A stretch of 64,000 nucleotides of DNA from VRUE01 sp040879985. Lineage in GTDB: Bacteria > Actinomycetota > Thermoleophilia > Solirubrobacterales > 70-9. Positions 20,290 through 27,513 of the stretch are shown here, in pieces; the first letter of the stretch is position 1; each line of letters starts with the position of its first letter. The position numbers and the translations under genes were made by a program. The DNA is taken from the NCBI GenBank assembly GCA_040879985.1, contig JBBDJH010000007.1, forward strand, positions 69,839-133,838, in the 5' to 3' direction. Below the pieces are notes generated by a model. That model searched no databases. It was not told the DNA's origin and was given only the letters and a program-made list of their open reading frames with translations.

Positions 20290-21771
20290 ATGGAGATCAC
20301 CTTGAAGGTGAACGCGGTTAACCGTAGGGAAGGCCCCGGACGACTCGAGATCCGCGCCGACGATCCCGCCCTCACCCCCCACGCGGGGCTCGCGCTCACG
20401 GGCGAGTTCTGCCGCCGGCTCGGCCTCATCGAGCTGATCGACGCCGAGATCGGCGTCGTGCGTCGCGCACGGCCGGTGAAGGCTCGCCGTCGCGGGCTCA
20501 GCCCCGCTCAGTACCTGGTCTCGCTCGCCGAGACCCAGCTTCAGGGCGGCGAGTTCTTCGCCGACGTCGAGCAGCTGCGCGCCGATGAGCCCGGGGCAGC
20601 CCTGCGCGCCGCCGCGGCGCCCTCGCAGGCGACCGCCCGCCAGTACGCGCGCCGCTTCCGCCGCTCCCACCTGCACGCCGCCGAGCGGGCGATGGCCCGC
20701 TGCGGCAAGCGCCTTGACTGCGAGCTGGGCCGCGAGGTCGGCGAGGAGGCGACGGTCGACCTCGACGCGATCGAGATCGAGGTCTTCGGCGAGCGCAAGC
20801 AGGGCGCGGCCAAAAGCCACAGCGGGGCGCTCGCCTATCAGGCCTACGTCGCCACCTGGGCCGAGCGCGGGCGGGCGCTTTGCTCGGAGCTGGAGCCAGG
20901 CAACCGGGCGCGGGTCACCGGCGCGGAGTCGGCGCGGATGCTGAGACGAGCGATCTCCCATCTGCCCGAAGGACACGGAGCGGTGAACGCGCGCGTGGAC
21001 TCCGGCTTCTACTCGGTCGCGCTGATGCGCGCCCTGCGCAAGGAAGGGGTCCGCTTCACGATGTCGGCGCCGCGCAGCGAGGCGATGTGGAGGGCGCTGG
21101 AGGGGATCCCCGATTCGGCTTGGCGAGAGGCCGAGGGGATGGCCGGCGCTGAGGTCGCCGAGACGACCTACGCGCCGGGGGGCTGGGAGGGCGAGCCGCT
21201 GCGGCTCATCGTCCGCCGGGTAGCCCACCGCGCCTCCGCGCTCTCGGCCGACCCGCGGGCGAGGCGGTTGCGGACGATCCACCCCGAGCAGCTGCCCCTG
21301 GCGCTCGGCGGTGAGCTCGACACCGTCTACGGCTACTCGTTCATCGCGACCGATCATGTGCCCGAGCGCGACGCCGTCTGGGTCGAGCACCACCATCGCC
21401 ACCGCGCCCAGGTCGAGGAGCGCCTCGGCGAGGCCAAGCTCGGGCAGGCGCTGCGCCACCTGCCCTCCGGCGACATGAACGCCAACCGGGTCTGGCTGCA
21501 CGCGGCGCTCACCGCGATGAACATCGCCGCGATGACCTGCGACCTGTGTCCGGCGGCGGGCGCCTCGGGGCAGCCCGCTCCCTGGCGGGACCCCGAGCGC
21601 GGGCCGCCCGCGCGCCGCGCCGCCAAGGCGCTGCGGCGAATGCTCGTCTGCGTCCCGGCGCGGGTGGTGCGCTCCGGGCGGCGCACCGCGCTGCGCCTGC
21701 CGGAGGGGTTCCGCTACGCGGAGACCTTCATCGCCACCTACGCGGCGATCTGGGCGCTGGCGCCGCCCTGA
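20290..21771 (+). CDS. IS1380-family transposase
   Basis: A 493-residue DDE transposase. The N-terminal region includes LALTGEFCRRLGLIELIDAE and RRRGLSPAQYLVSLAE, typical of actinobacterial IS1380 members. Candidate catalytic acids are D in TVDLDAIEIEVFG, D in VNARVDSGFYS and E in HRAQVEERLGEAK. The C-terminus has SGDMNANRVWLHAALTAMNIAA. The frame is intact, so the element may be active. It starts at ATG 20290 within the 1843-bp element. Confidence 0.93.
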   Translation: MEITLKVNAVNRREGPGRLEIRADDPALTPHAGLALTGEFCRRLGLIELIDAEIGVVRRARPVKARRRGLSPAQYLVSLAETQLQGGEFFADVEQLRADEPGAALRAAAAPSQATARQYARRFRRSHLHAAERAMARCGKRLDCELGREVGEEATVDLDAIEIEVFGERKQGAAKSHSGALAYQAYVATWAERGRALCSELEPGNRARVTGAESARMLRRAISHLPEGHGAVNARVDSGFYSVALMRALRKEGVRFTMSAPRSEAMWRALEGIPDSAWREAEGMAGAEVAETTYAPGGWEGEPLRLIVRRVAHRASALSADPRARRLRTIHPEQLPLALGGELDTVYGYSFIATDHVPERDAVWVEHHHRHRAQVEERLGEAKLGQALRHLPSGDMNANRVWLHAALTAMNIAAMTCDLCPAAGASGQPAPWRDPERGPPARRAAKALRRMLVCVPARVVRSGRRTALRLPEGFRYAETFIATYAAIWALAPP

Positions 21772-21950
21772 GGGCGCACCTTCCCTCCGCCGAGGACGAG
21801 CAGAGCGAGGGGGCGCGCCTCAGCGTGCCCGCAAGCGGGGGGACCTGCTTCAAAGAACGGCGTCGGGACAGCTGTTGCGGCCGGGTTGACCACCACACAC
21901 TTCCCCACTCGCCGTCACCGGGCTGTTTGAACCGCTTCACGCGGCGCTTT

Positions 21951-21972
21951 CGGCGTTACTCACCGATCTAGG
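21951..21972. repeat. IS right terminal inverted repeat
   Basis: It ends TTACTCACCGATCTAGG, the imperfect inverse of the left end at 20130-20151. Confidence 0.88.
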
Positions 21973-22283
21973 TCAGAGTGGATCCTGAGCACGACGCCGG
22001 CTCTCCTAGGCTGAATGTGGGCGGAACGACCCGACGTATCAATCGCGCCGCTCTTGACGAGTTGCTTGAGGAGTTCGACCGGTCGATCCGTCCCTACCTC
22101 TCCGACGACGAGGCCGCCCGAGGCTTCACCTGGTGGCTGCGGCACATCTGGAACTGCGAGCCGGATGAGCTCGACACCGAGGTCTCTGACGACCTCTTCG
22201 AACGGCTTGCCGAGCTGTACCTGGCCGACGGAGAGATCTTGCGCGAATCGCTCGGAGTGCAGCTTCCCTGGCGGAACGAGTTG
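21973..22283 (+). pseudogene. Sulfotransferase, 3' remnant downstream of the IS
   Basis: It starts with the TCAGA duplication and continues VDPEHDAGSPRLNVGG, in frame with the shifted 5' remnant ending at 20129. The C-terminal pattern ERLAELYLADGEILRESLG followed by VQLPW is the usual end of bacterial sulfotransferases (a Tyr/Asp-rich helix, then a leucine-rich end at a Trp). After VQLPW the frame stays open only by running antisense through the methyltransferase gene, so its original stop is lost or lies in another frame (TGA at 22306-22308 is one candidate). Together the two pieces would encode about 295 residues, normal for the family. Confidence 0.8.
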
Positions 22284-23066
22284 TCAGATGAGCAACAGCT
22301 CGTTCTGAGGGTGGTGGACATCGGCCTTGAGCACGACGACCAGGTCCTGATGGTCGGCGAGGCCGCGCTCGACGTAGCCGATCAGCATCAAGTCCGTCCA
22401 CTCGGACAGGACATCGGCGATCCAGGCCGCGCTGAAGGCCGAGGTCCCATAGCCCTTGACGCCGGCGTGATCGCGGTAGCCGAAGCCGTGCTTGCGATAC
22501 TCCTTCGCGATCGCCATCGCCCGCCCGTCGTCCTTGGGCCAGCGCTTGAGCGCGTTGCGCCCGTGCGAGGAGAAGAGCAGCAGCCCGCCCCCGCTCAGAC
22601 GGCCGCGAAACAGCTCCAGGAACGCACGGCAGGCGGCGGCGTCGAGGTGGGTGAGCAGAGAGCCCACCCAGATCAGGTCGAAGCTTCCCTCGAGCGGGAT
22701 CTTTGCGGGGTCCGGGTCCGCGTAGACCGGAATCGAGCCGAATGTCGCCGCGCAGAAGTCGACCCCATCCCGATTCATGTCGCAGCCGGTCAGCTCCGCT
22801 TCCGGAAACGCTGCGCGCAGCCCCCGCATCACCCGGCCGTGGCCACAGGGCAGGTCCAGGATCCGCTCGAAGGACGTCCGCCCGCAGGCCGTCATCGCGT
22901 GGCCGATCTGGGCGATCGCGGAGTGGGTGACGCTCAGGTAGCTGTCGAGCCCTTCGCGATACATCTCGTCGTCTGGCGCGATCGTGGTGTCGACTCGCGG
23001 CTTGTAGTCGGAGAGCCGCTCGGCGACGGAACGGCTGGTCGCCGCGAAGTCGATCGGGGTCGGCAC
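22284..23066 (-). CDS. Class I SAM-dependent methyltransferase
   Basis: About 260 residues. Motif I is ILDLPCGHGRVMRGL, with GCDMNRDGVDF (motif II acid) and FDLIWVGSLLTHLDAAACRAFL (motif IV region) following. A family of small-molecule or sugar methyltransferases is likely. The start is GTG 23064-23066, ten bases after the upstream stop; a longer frame to 23150 would overlap the previous gene. It is the last gene of a minus-strand operon (25945 to 22284), and its 3' end abuts the sulfotransferase remnant. The likely role is methylation of a glycan precursor; the substrate is unknown. Confidence 0.85.
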   Translation of the reverse strand: MPTPIDFAATSRSVAERLSDYKPRVDTTIAPDDEMYREGLDSYLSVTHSAIAQIGHAMTACGRTSFERILDLPCGHGRVMRGLRAAFPEAELTGCDMNRDGVDFCAATFGSIPVYADPDPAKIPLEGSFDLIWVGSLLTHLDAAACRAFLELFRGRLSGGGLLLFSSHGRNALKRWPKDDGRAMAIAKEYRKHGFGYRDHAGVKGYGTSAFSAAWIADVLSEWTDLMLIGYVERGLADHQDLVVVLKADVHHPQNELLLI

Positions 23067-23076
23067 CGGCGCGATT

Positions 23077-23868
23077 CTACGTGGAGTGAGCGCGCCGCAA
23101 GGTGAGGAGGTCCAGGTGCCCCGCGCCGTCCTCGCGCCCACACCAGCCACCGAGGCGCGGTGGGGAGACCGGCTCGAGCCCGGCTGCGCGAGCCTCCGAG
23201 ATCAGCCAGTCCGACTCATAGCCGATCGCGGCCAGCGGGTCCTCGGCGCGCTGATAGCGGCAGAAGGGGGTCAGCTCGCGCTCCATGGGGATCGGCGAGC
23301 GCCCCGCCTCGTGGCACTCCTGCCACGTGTCATCGAGCAGGAAGAGGGAGATGAAGCAACGGCCTCCGGGGGCCAGAGCCGCGGCGACCTCGCGCAGGTA
23401 CCTCTGCGTCGTCGCCGGGTCGAGGTGGGTGAAGACGCTGATCAGCGCCACGAGGTCGAAGGCGCCGGCTTCGACCCCCAGCTCGGCGTGATGGCCCGCC
23501 GTCGACCCCCGCGGGTTGTAGCGGGCGTTGGCGACATCGATGTGCCGGAAGGCCGATCGCCCGCCCCCGTGCGGGGCCAACTCGGTCTCACACCATTCGA
23601 TCGGCCCGTCGAGGATGTCGATACCCAGGTAGGTCCCCGTGAAGGAGGGATCCCGCATCAGGGCATGGGCGAGCCTCCCGTAACCGCAGCCGACGTCGAG
23701 CACCCGGTCGTCGTCGGCGAGGCTGCCCACCTCACGCAACTCGGCGACGCTTTCGTCGCCGATACGAAGGTACCGTTCGTCGTCCTCGCCCATGAAGCGC
23801 ATCTCGGCGGGGGGGAGGGGCAAGTCGGCGATCGCGGCGGTCTCGGTGATCTGCTCAGGCCGTCGCAT
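23077..23868 (-). CDS. Class I SAM-dependent methyltransferase
   Basis: 263 residues. Motif I is VLDVGCGYGRLAHALM, motif II YLGIDILDGPIEWCE, motif IV FDLVALISVFTHLDPATTQRYL, then LAPGGRCFISLFLLD. The C-terminal region (ERELTPFCRYQRAEDP) is longer than in minimal enzymes. Its start overlaps the end of the upstream fusion gene by 14 bases, and it ends ten bases before the next methyltransferase, so the three are co-expressed. Similar pairs of methyltransferases occur in surface-polysaccharide loci. Substrate not determinable. Confidence 0.87.
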   Translation of the reverse strand: MRRPEQITETAAIADLPLPPAEMRFMGEDDERYLRIGDESVAELREVGSLADDDRVLDVGCGYGRLAHALMRDPSFTGTYLGIDILDGPIEWCETELAPHGGGRSAFRHIDVANARYNPRGSTAGHHAELGVEAGAFDLVALISVFTHLDPATTQRYLREVAAALAPGGRCFISLFLLDDTWQECHEAGRSPIPMERELTPFCRYQRAEDPLAAIGYESDWLISEARAAGLEPVSPPRLGGWCGREDGAGHLDLLTLRRAHST

Positions 23869-25945
23869 CGTCGAGAACCGTAGCGGCCCTCCTGCCTGCC
23901 TCGATCATCTCGTCGAGCGCGTTCCTCATGAAGCGCTGCAGGCGCGGGTCGGCGCGGCCCGGATTCGCCCAATCGTCGAGCCCCCAGCTGAACTGCAGCG
24001 AGCCTGCCGCGAAGACGATCCCTCCCGCCGGGGTGCGATGGCGGACCGCGTCGGCGTTGGAGACCTCGTTCTCGTAGTGGAAGAAGGTGGTTGCCCCAGG
24101 CGGCTCCTGGCCACTCTGGATCGCATCCCACTCGTAGCCGACCAGGCCCTCCAGCGTGGCCGGGTACTCGAAGCCGGTGCCCTCCAGCCAGGGGTCCCCG
24201 AGGCACTCCGCGGTCAGCTCATAGTCCCGGGGAGGCAGGCCGGGACCGGTCATCCCGTCCTGGTATTGCACCCCCCACAGCTCACACTCCGGACGCGGCG
24301 GGTCCAGGTCGCGGAAGAGCTCGGTCTTGAGCGAAGGGCTCGGCTCGGGGTCGGCGGCTCTGCGGCGGTACTCGACCATGGTCCGCTCGCCGTCCTCGAA
24401 GCGCGTTTGCCAATAGCAGGTGTTGGCCCCCATGCAGGCGATGCTCGCGCCGCTGTCGCGGACCTCGTCGAAGGCATCGCGCATCTTGGAGCTCCAGTAC
24501 TCGTCATGGCCCGAGGTCATAACCAGGGGATGGCCGAGCAGGCTCCAGGGCTCCCGGTGGGTGTCGAGGTCGGTCGTGTAGGCGACGTCGTATCCCTCGC
24601 GCTCGAGGAAGCGGATCAGTTGCAGATCCCAGATGAAGGGCCAGCGCGCGTTCAGGTTCGCCTCGTGCCAGCTGGGAAAGGGCCGGTCGAAGGTGACCTT
24701 CACGGCCGGCACTTCGTCGGTGCTGTTCGATGGGTAGAGACTCTTGCCGCCCCAGTTGTTGTACGCCTGGGCCGTCGTCACCGGCATCTGCACGAGGATG
24801 GCGGCTCGACGGTCGAGGGGGGCGCGGACGACGAACGGCACGAACGCGATCTGGTCCTTCAGCTCGCCTTCAGTCAGGATCAGCTGTGCCACGTACTGCC
24901 CACTTGGCCAATCATTCCCGACCGGGATCGAGTCGGTTATCGGCCAGTCGCAGGAGGTCACTGAGGGGCCGACGCCGGGTGTTGGAACTGGTTGGCTGGC
25001 GCCCTGCATGTCTCCGATCTTTGGATGCTCGGCGACCACTCGCCCGCCGGTCCCGCCGTACCAGCCGAGACGGTGGATGACGACTCGATAGCGAGACGAC
25101 GGGCGGGTGCTGATGTGCAGGTCCAGTCGCCCTCCGGCCTCGACGCTGGGCCATGATGAATACCCCTCGATCGCGTGCGCTGGAGCCTTCCGACCCCTCC
25201 ACCAAAGATCCTTGCCCTCAAGCGCGTTCTCCCTCGTCATCGAGGGGGATCTGCACCGGCCCGGGTGAGCGCCCGTCGCCTTTGCGGCCGTTGCCGCAAC
25301 CTCACAGGCGAAGACGACGCCGGAGTAATCTCCCTCGGCCAGCGATTGTTCGGTGACCCGCTCGAACCGCTCACCGAGCCGGTCGACGAGGTCGCGTCCG
25401 AATCGCCAGACATTTCCGAAGTGGTCGGCGGGTTGCCGCTCGGAAAGATCGCGGCGGGGATCGAAGGGAATCTCCAACAGCGCGGTGCCTCCGGGTCCGA
25501 GGACTCTCCGGATCTCGTCGAGAGCCGCGCCGTAGTCCTCAATCTCCTCGATCACATGCTGGGCGATGAAGAGATCGAACTGTCCGTCCGCAAACGCCGA
25601 GAGATCGCAAAGGTCAGCCTCGTAGTCGACGAAACCGACCTCTCGGGGGTCGTTGGGGTTGCCCGTCCTCCAGCGGTCCACCGACGTGTACTTCCATTCG
25701 CGCTCACGCAGGAAATCGCCAAAAACCTTGCGGCTGGCCGGTCCCGCCTCGAGGCACCGCCGGCCGCTACCGACGGCGAACGAACCTGCGGAGGCTCGGG
25801 CCAGGGCGCGCTGCCGCTCCAGCGCGCCGCACCCGACGCACAGCGCGTCGACCCTGCCCAGCGCGGCGACACGCTCGGGGCTCGTGCAGATCGGACAGGC
25901 TCGTGGGCTCGATGTCGGCACGGCTGTGGAATTATCGCGGGTCAT
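23855..25945 (-). CDS. Fusion: zinc-ribbon methyltransferase + N,N-dimethylformamidase beta-subunit-like domain
   Basis: A 696-residue protein. Residues about 17-40 carry a CPIC...CVGCG zinc ribbon. About 60-215 is a type 11 SAM methyltransferase-like domain (QFDLFIAQHVIEEIEDYGAAL, VLGPGGTALLEIPF). From about 245 to 690 it reads like a stand-alone dimethylformamidase large-subunit-like protein: IEGYSSWPSVEAGGRLDLHI, VVIHRLGWYGGTGGRVV, AYNNWGGKSLY, VMTSGHDEYWSSKMRDAF, IACMGANTCYWQ. An in-frame ATG at 25238-25240 sits at the junction, so a shorter second product is conceivable. No signal peptide is seen. The joint function is unknown; the C-terminal domain may hydrolyse an amide on a sugar. The start codon shares CATG with the divergent gene. 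Confidence 0.82.
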   Translation of the reverse strand: MTRDNSTAVPTSSPRACPICTSPERVAALGRVDALCVGCGALERQRALARASAGSFAVGSGRRCLEAGPASRKVFGDFLREREWKYTSVDRWRTGNPNDPREVGFVDYEADLCDLSAFADGQFDLFIAQHVIEEIEDYGAALDEIRRVLGPGGTALLEIPFDPRRDLSERQPADHFGNVWRFGRDLVDRLGERFERVTEQSLAEGDYSGVVFACEVAATAAKATGAHPGRCRSPSMTRENALEGKDLWWRGRKAPAHAIEGYSSWPSVEAGGRLDLHISTRPSSRYRVVIHRLGWYGGTGGRVVAEHPKIGDMQGASQPVPTPGVGPSVTSCDWPITDSIPVGNDWPSGQYVAQLILTEGELKDQIAFVPFVVRAPLDRRAAILVQMPVTTAQAYNNWGGKSLYPSNSTDEVPAVKVTFDRPFPSWHEANLNARWPFIWDLQLIRFLEREGYDVAYTTDLDTHREPWSLLGHPLVMTSGHDEYWSSKMRDAFDEVRDSGASIACMGANTCYWQTRFEDGERTMVEYRRRAADPEPSPSLKTELFRDLDPPRPECELWGVQYQDGMTGPGLPPRDYELTAECLGDPWLEGTGFEYPATLEGLVGYEWDAIQSGQEPPGATTFFHYENEVSNADAVRHRTPAGGIVFAAGSLQFSWGLDDWANPGRADPRLQRFMRNALDEMIEAGRRAATVLDDATA

Positions 25946-27476
25946 GCCCGACGCCGAGGAGAGAGTTGCCCCGCAGCCGCTGGCGGCTATCGAGGTGCGC
26001 GCCGAGGTTCATCACGAGGCTCTGAAGAAATGGACCGCGCATGGCAGCGACGCCTACTGGCGATTTATCGTTGCGGCAGCCGAGGCGCTGAACTGCCCCA
26101 TCGTGGAGATCGGCTGCGGATACGGCCGGCACCTTGGATTGGATTCAATCTCCTATACAGGGGCCGACTACGGATACTTCATCGAGGTCGCCAACGAACT
26201 CCAGCCGGACCGCAATTGGATCAAGATCGATTTCGAACGGTACACGCCCGGGCTGTTCGGGGAGCTCCGGGACCCGGCGGCGCTCTACGTTACCCGGGGG
26301 AGGCTTGAGCATGTCCGGGACACCCGCCTGTTCCTGGACTGCCTGGCCGAGCTGGCCCGAGACAGCGTCGTTGTCGTAGCACTCGAGGCCGCGGGGCGAC
26401 CCGGCGCCGACGAACTTCGGCCCTTCTTTCGGCGCTCGGTCGGGGCGGAGGCACTCAAGGACGCCTTTGAGGCCCGGGGGCTCGACACCGTCTCACTGGG
26501 CAGCATTGCTCCTCCCGAAGAAAGAGCCACTGAGGAGCTCATGCTGGTCGCAATCGGCCCACCGGAGCTCCTCCGTGCCTGCGAAGAGCTGAAGCTGACG
26601 CAGGGATCGCATGATCCGGCGGCGACAGCCGACCTCCCCGACGGCATCAGCCCGGACAGCATGCTCTTCGCGCCGGAGATTCCATTGCTCTCCAGCCGTC
26701 TCACGCCCGAGCCCGACCGACTCCTCCCGGAGCTGGAGACGGGCGACGTGGTCCAGCAGATCCTCGACGCCAAGCGAGAGAAACGTGCCTTCTCAATGAT
26801 GCGCCTAGGAAACGGCGAGGCGCGGGTTCTCGGATTTCCGGACTATGTCCCTCCAATGTGGCTGGCACGCAGCATGCGCAACTGGTTCAAGAGCCGCGAG
26901 GCCGAGCTCAGGCTGCACGCCCTCCAGGACGAGGCAAGCGCCGTTATCCGTGAGGCGGATGTGATTGGGGTCCTGCGTACCAGCTACCTGGATCCCCAAT
27001 ATCGACTTCCACTCTTTCTCCTCGAGCGCTACGGGCTGGTATCGGCGGGTACGGGGCTATGTGCGGCGGACGTGCATCTCCACATGCTGAAGCTCGACTT
27101 CTACCGTGAACTGCTCGCTGGTGAGGAGGGAATATCGATCATCTCGGGGCACGCCCTCGATGAGTCGATCGCGAATGCGTTTGCGCTTTCGGATGTCCGT
27201 CTCTTCAAGGTCCCTGCACAGGCGAAGTTCTTCCACGATCCAGCCGAGGAGGGCCACTTCCCGACCGTCTTCGACCGGCTGCGACACCAGATCGATGTGC
27301 GCTGGCCCGGCGAGGTTTTCCTGATAGGGGCTGGCTTCCTGGGGAAGATCTATTGCGGCTGGGTGAAACAGAGGGGCGGCATAGCCGTCGATATCGGTTC
27401 CGTGTTTGACCTCTGGGCCGGCGAGACGACCCGCGGCGGCGATACTTCGGTCGCGGAGCGTCATCGGCTTTCATAA
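25944..27476 (+). CDS. Fusion: SAM methyltransferase-like domain + GT-D-fold glycosyltransferase
   Basis: A 510-residue protein. About 20-200 is methyltransferase-like (CPIVEIGCGYGRHLGLDSI, then TRGRLEHVRDTRLFLDCLAEL). About 265-500 matches the GT-D (DUF1792-type) glycosyltransferase fold: RAFSMMRLGNGEARVLGF with the hallmark G-(D/N)-G-E loop, ADVIGVLRTSYLDPQYRLP, and VFLIGAGFLGKIYCGWV leading to GGIAVDIGSVFDLWAG. GT-D enzymes extend glycans on protein or lipid acceptors. ATG 25944 overlaps by two bases the ATG of the divergent gene. It is followed 37 bases later by the flippase gene. Confidence 0.8.
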   Translation: MPDAEERVAPQPLAAIEVRAEVHHEALKKWTAHGSDAYWRFIVAAAEALNCPIVEIGCGYGRHLGLDSISYTGADYGYFIEVANELQPDRNWIKIDFERYTPGLFGELRDPAALYVTRGRLEHVRDTRLFLDCLAELARDSVVVVALEAAGRPGADELRPFFRRSVGAEALKDAFEARGLDTVSLGSIAPPEERATEELMLVAIGPPELLRACEELKLTQGSHDPAATADLPDGISPDSMLFAPEIPLLSSRLTPEPDRLLPELETGDVVQQILDAKREKRAFSMMRLGNGEARVLGFPDYVPPMWLARSMRNWFKSREAELRLHALQDEASAVIREADVIGVLRTSYLDPQYRLPLFLLERYGLVSAGTGLCAADVHLHMLKLDFYRELLAGEEGISIISGHALDESIANAFALSDVRLFKVPAQAKFFHDPAEEGHFPTVFDRLRHQIDVRWPGEVFLIGAGFLGKIYCGWVKQRGGIAVDIGSVFDLWAGETTRGGDTSVAERHRLS

Positions 27477-27513
27477 GGGCATGCATCCCCCGGTGTCCTG
27501 GAGCGGTAGCTGA

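Larger units (their letters stand above)
20130..21972 (+). mobile_element. Complete IS1380-family insertion sequence, 1843 bp
   Basis: The element has terminal inverted repeats: left CCTAGATCGATGAGTAA (from 20130), and right end read inward CCTAGATCGGTGAGTAA (from 21972). Over 22 bases, 19 match. It is flanked by TCAGA duplications and carries one intact DDE transposase gene. It interrupts the sulfotransferase gene; removing the element plus one duplication rejoins the reading frame (EAFEFLR then VDPEHDAG). The intact ends and perfect duplication suggest a recent insertion. About 160 bases before and 200 bases after the transposase are noncoding; the left part contains a terminator-like hairpin. 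Confidence 0.93.
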
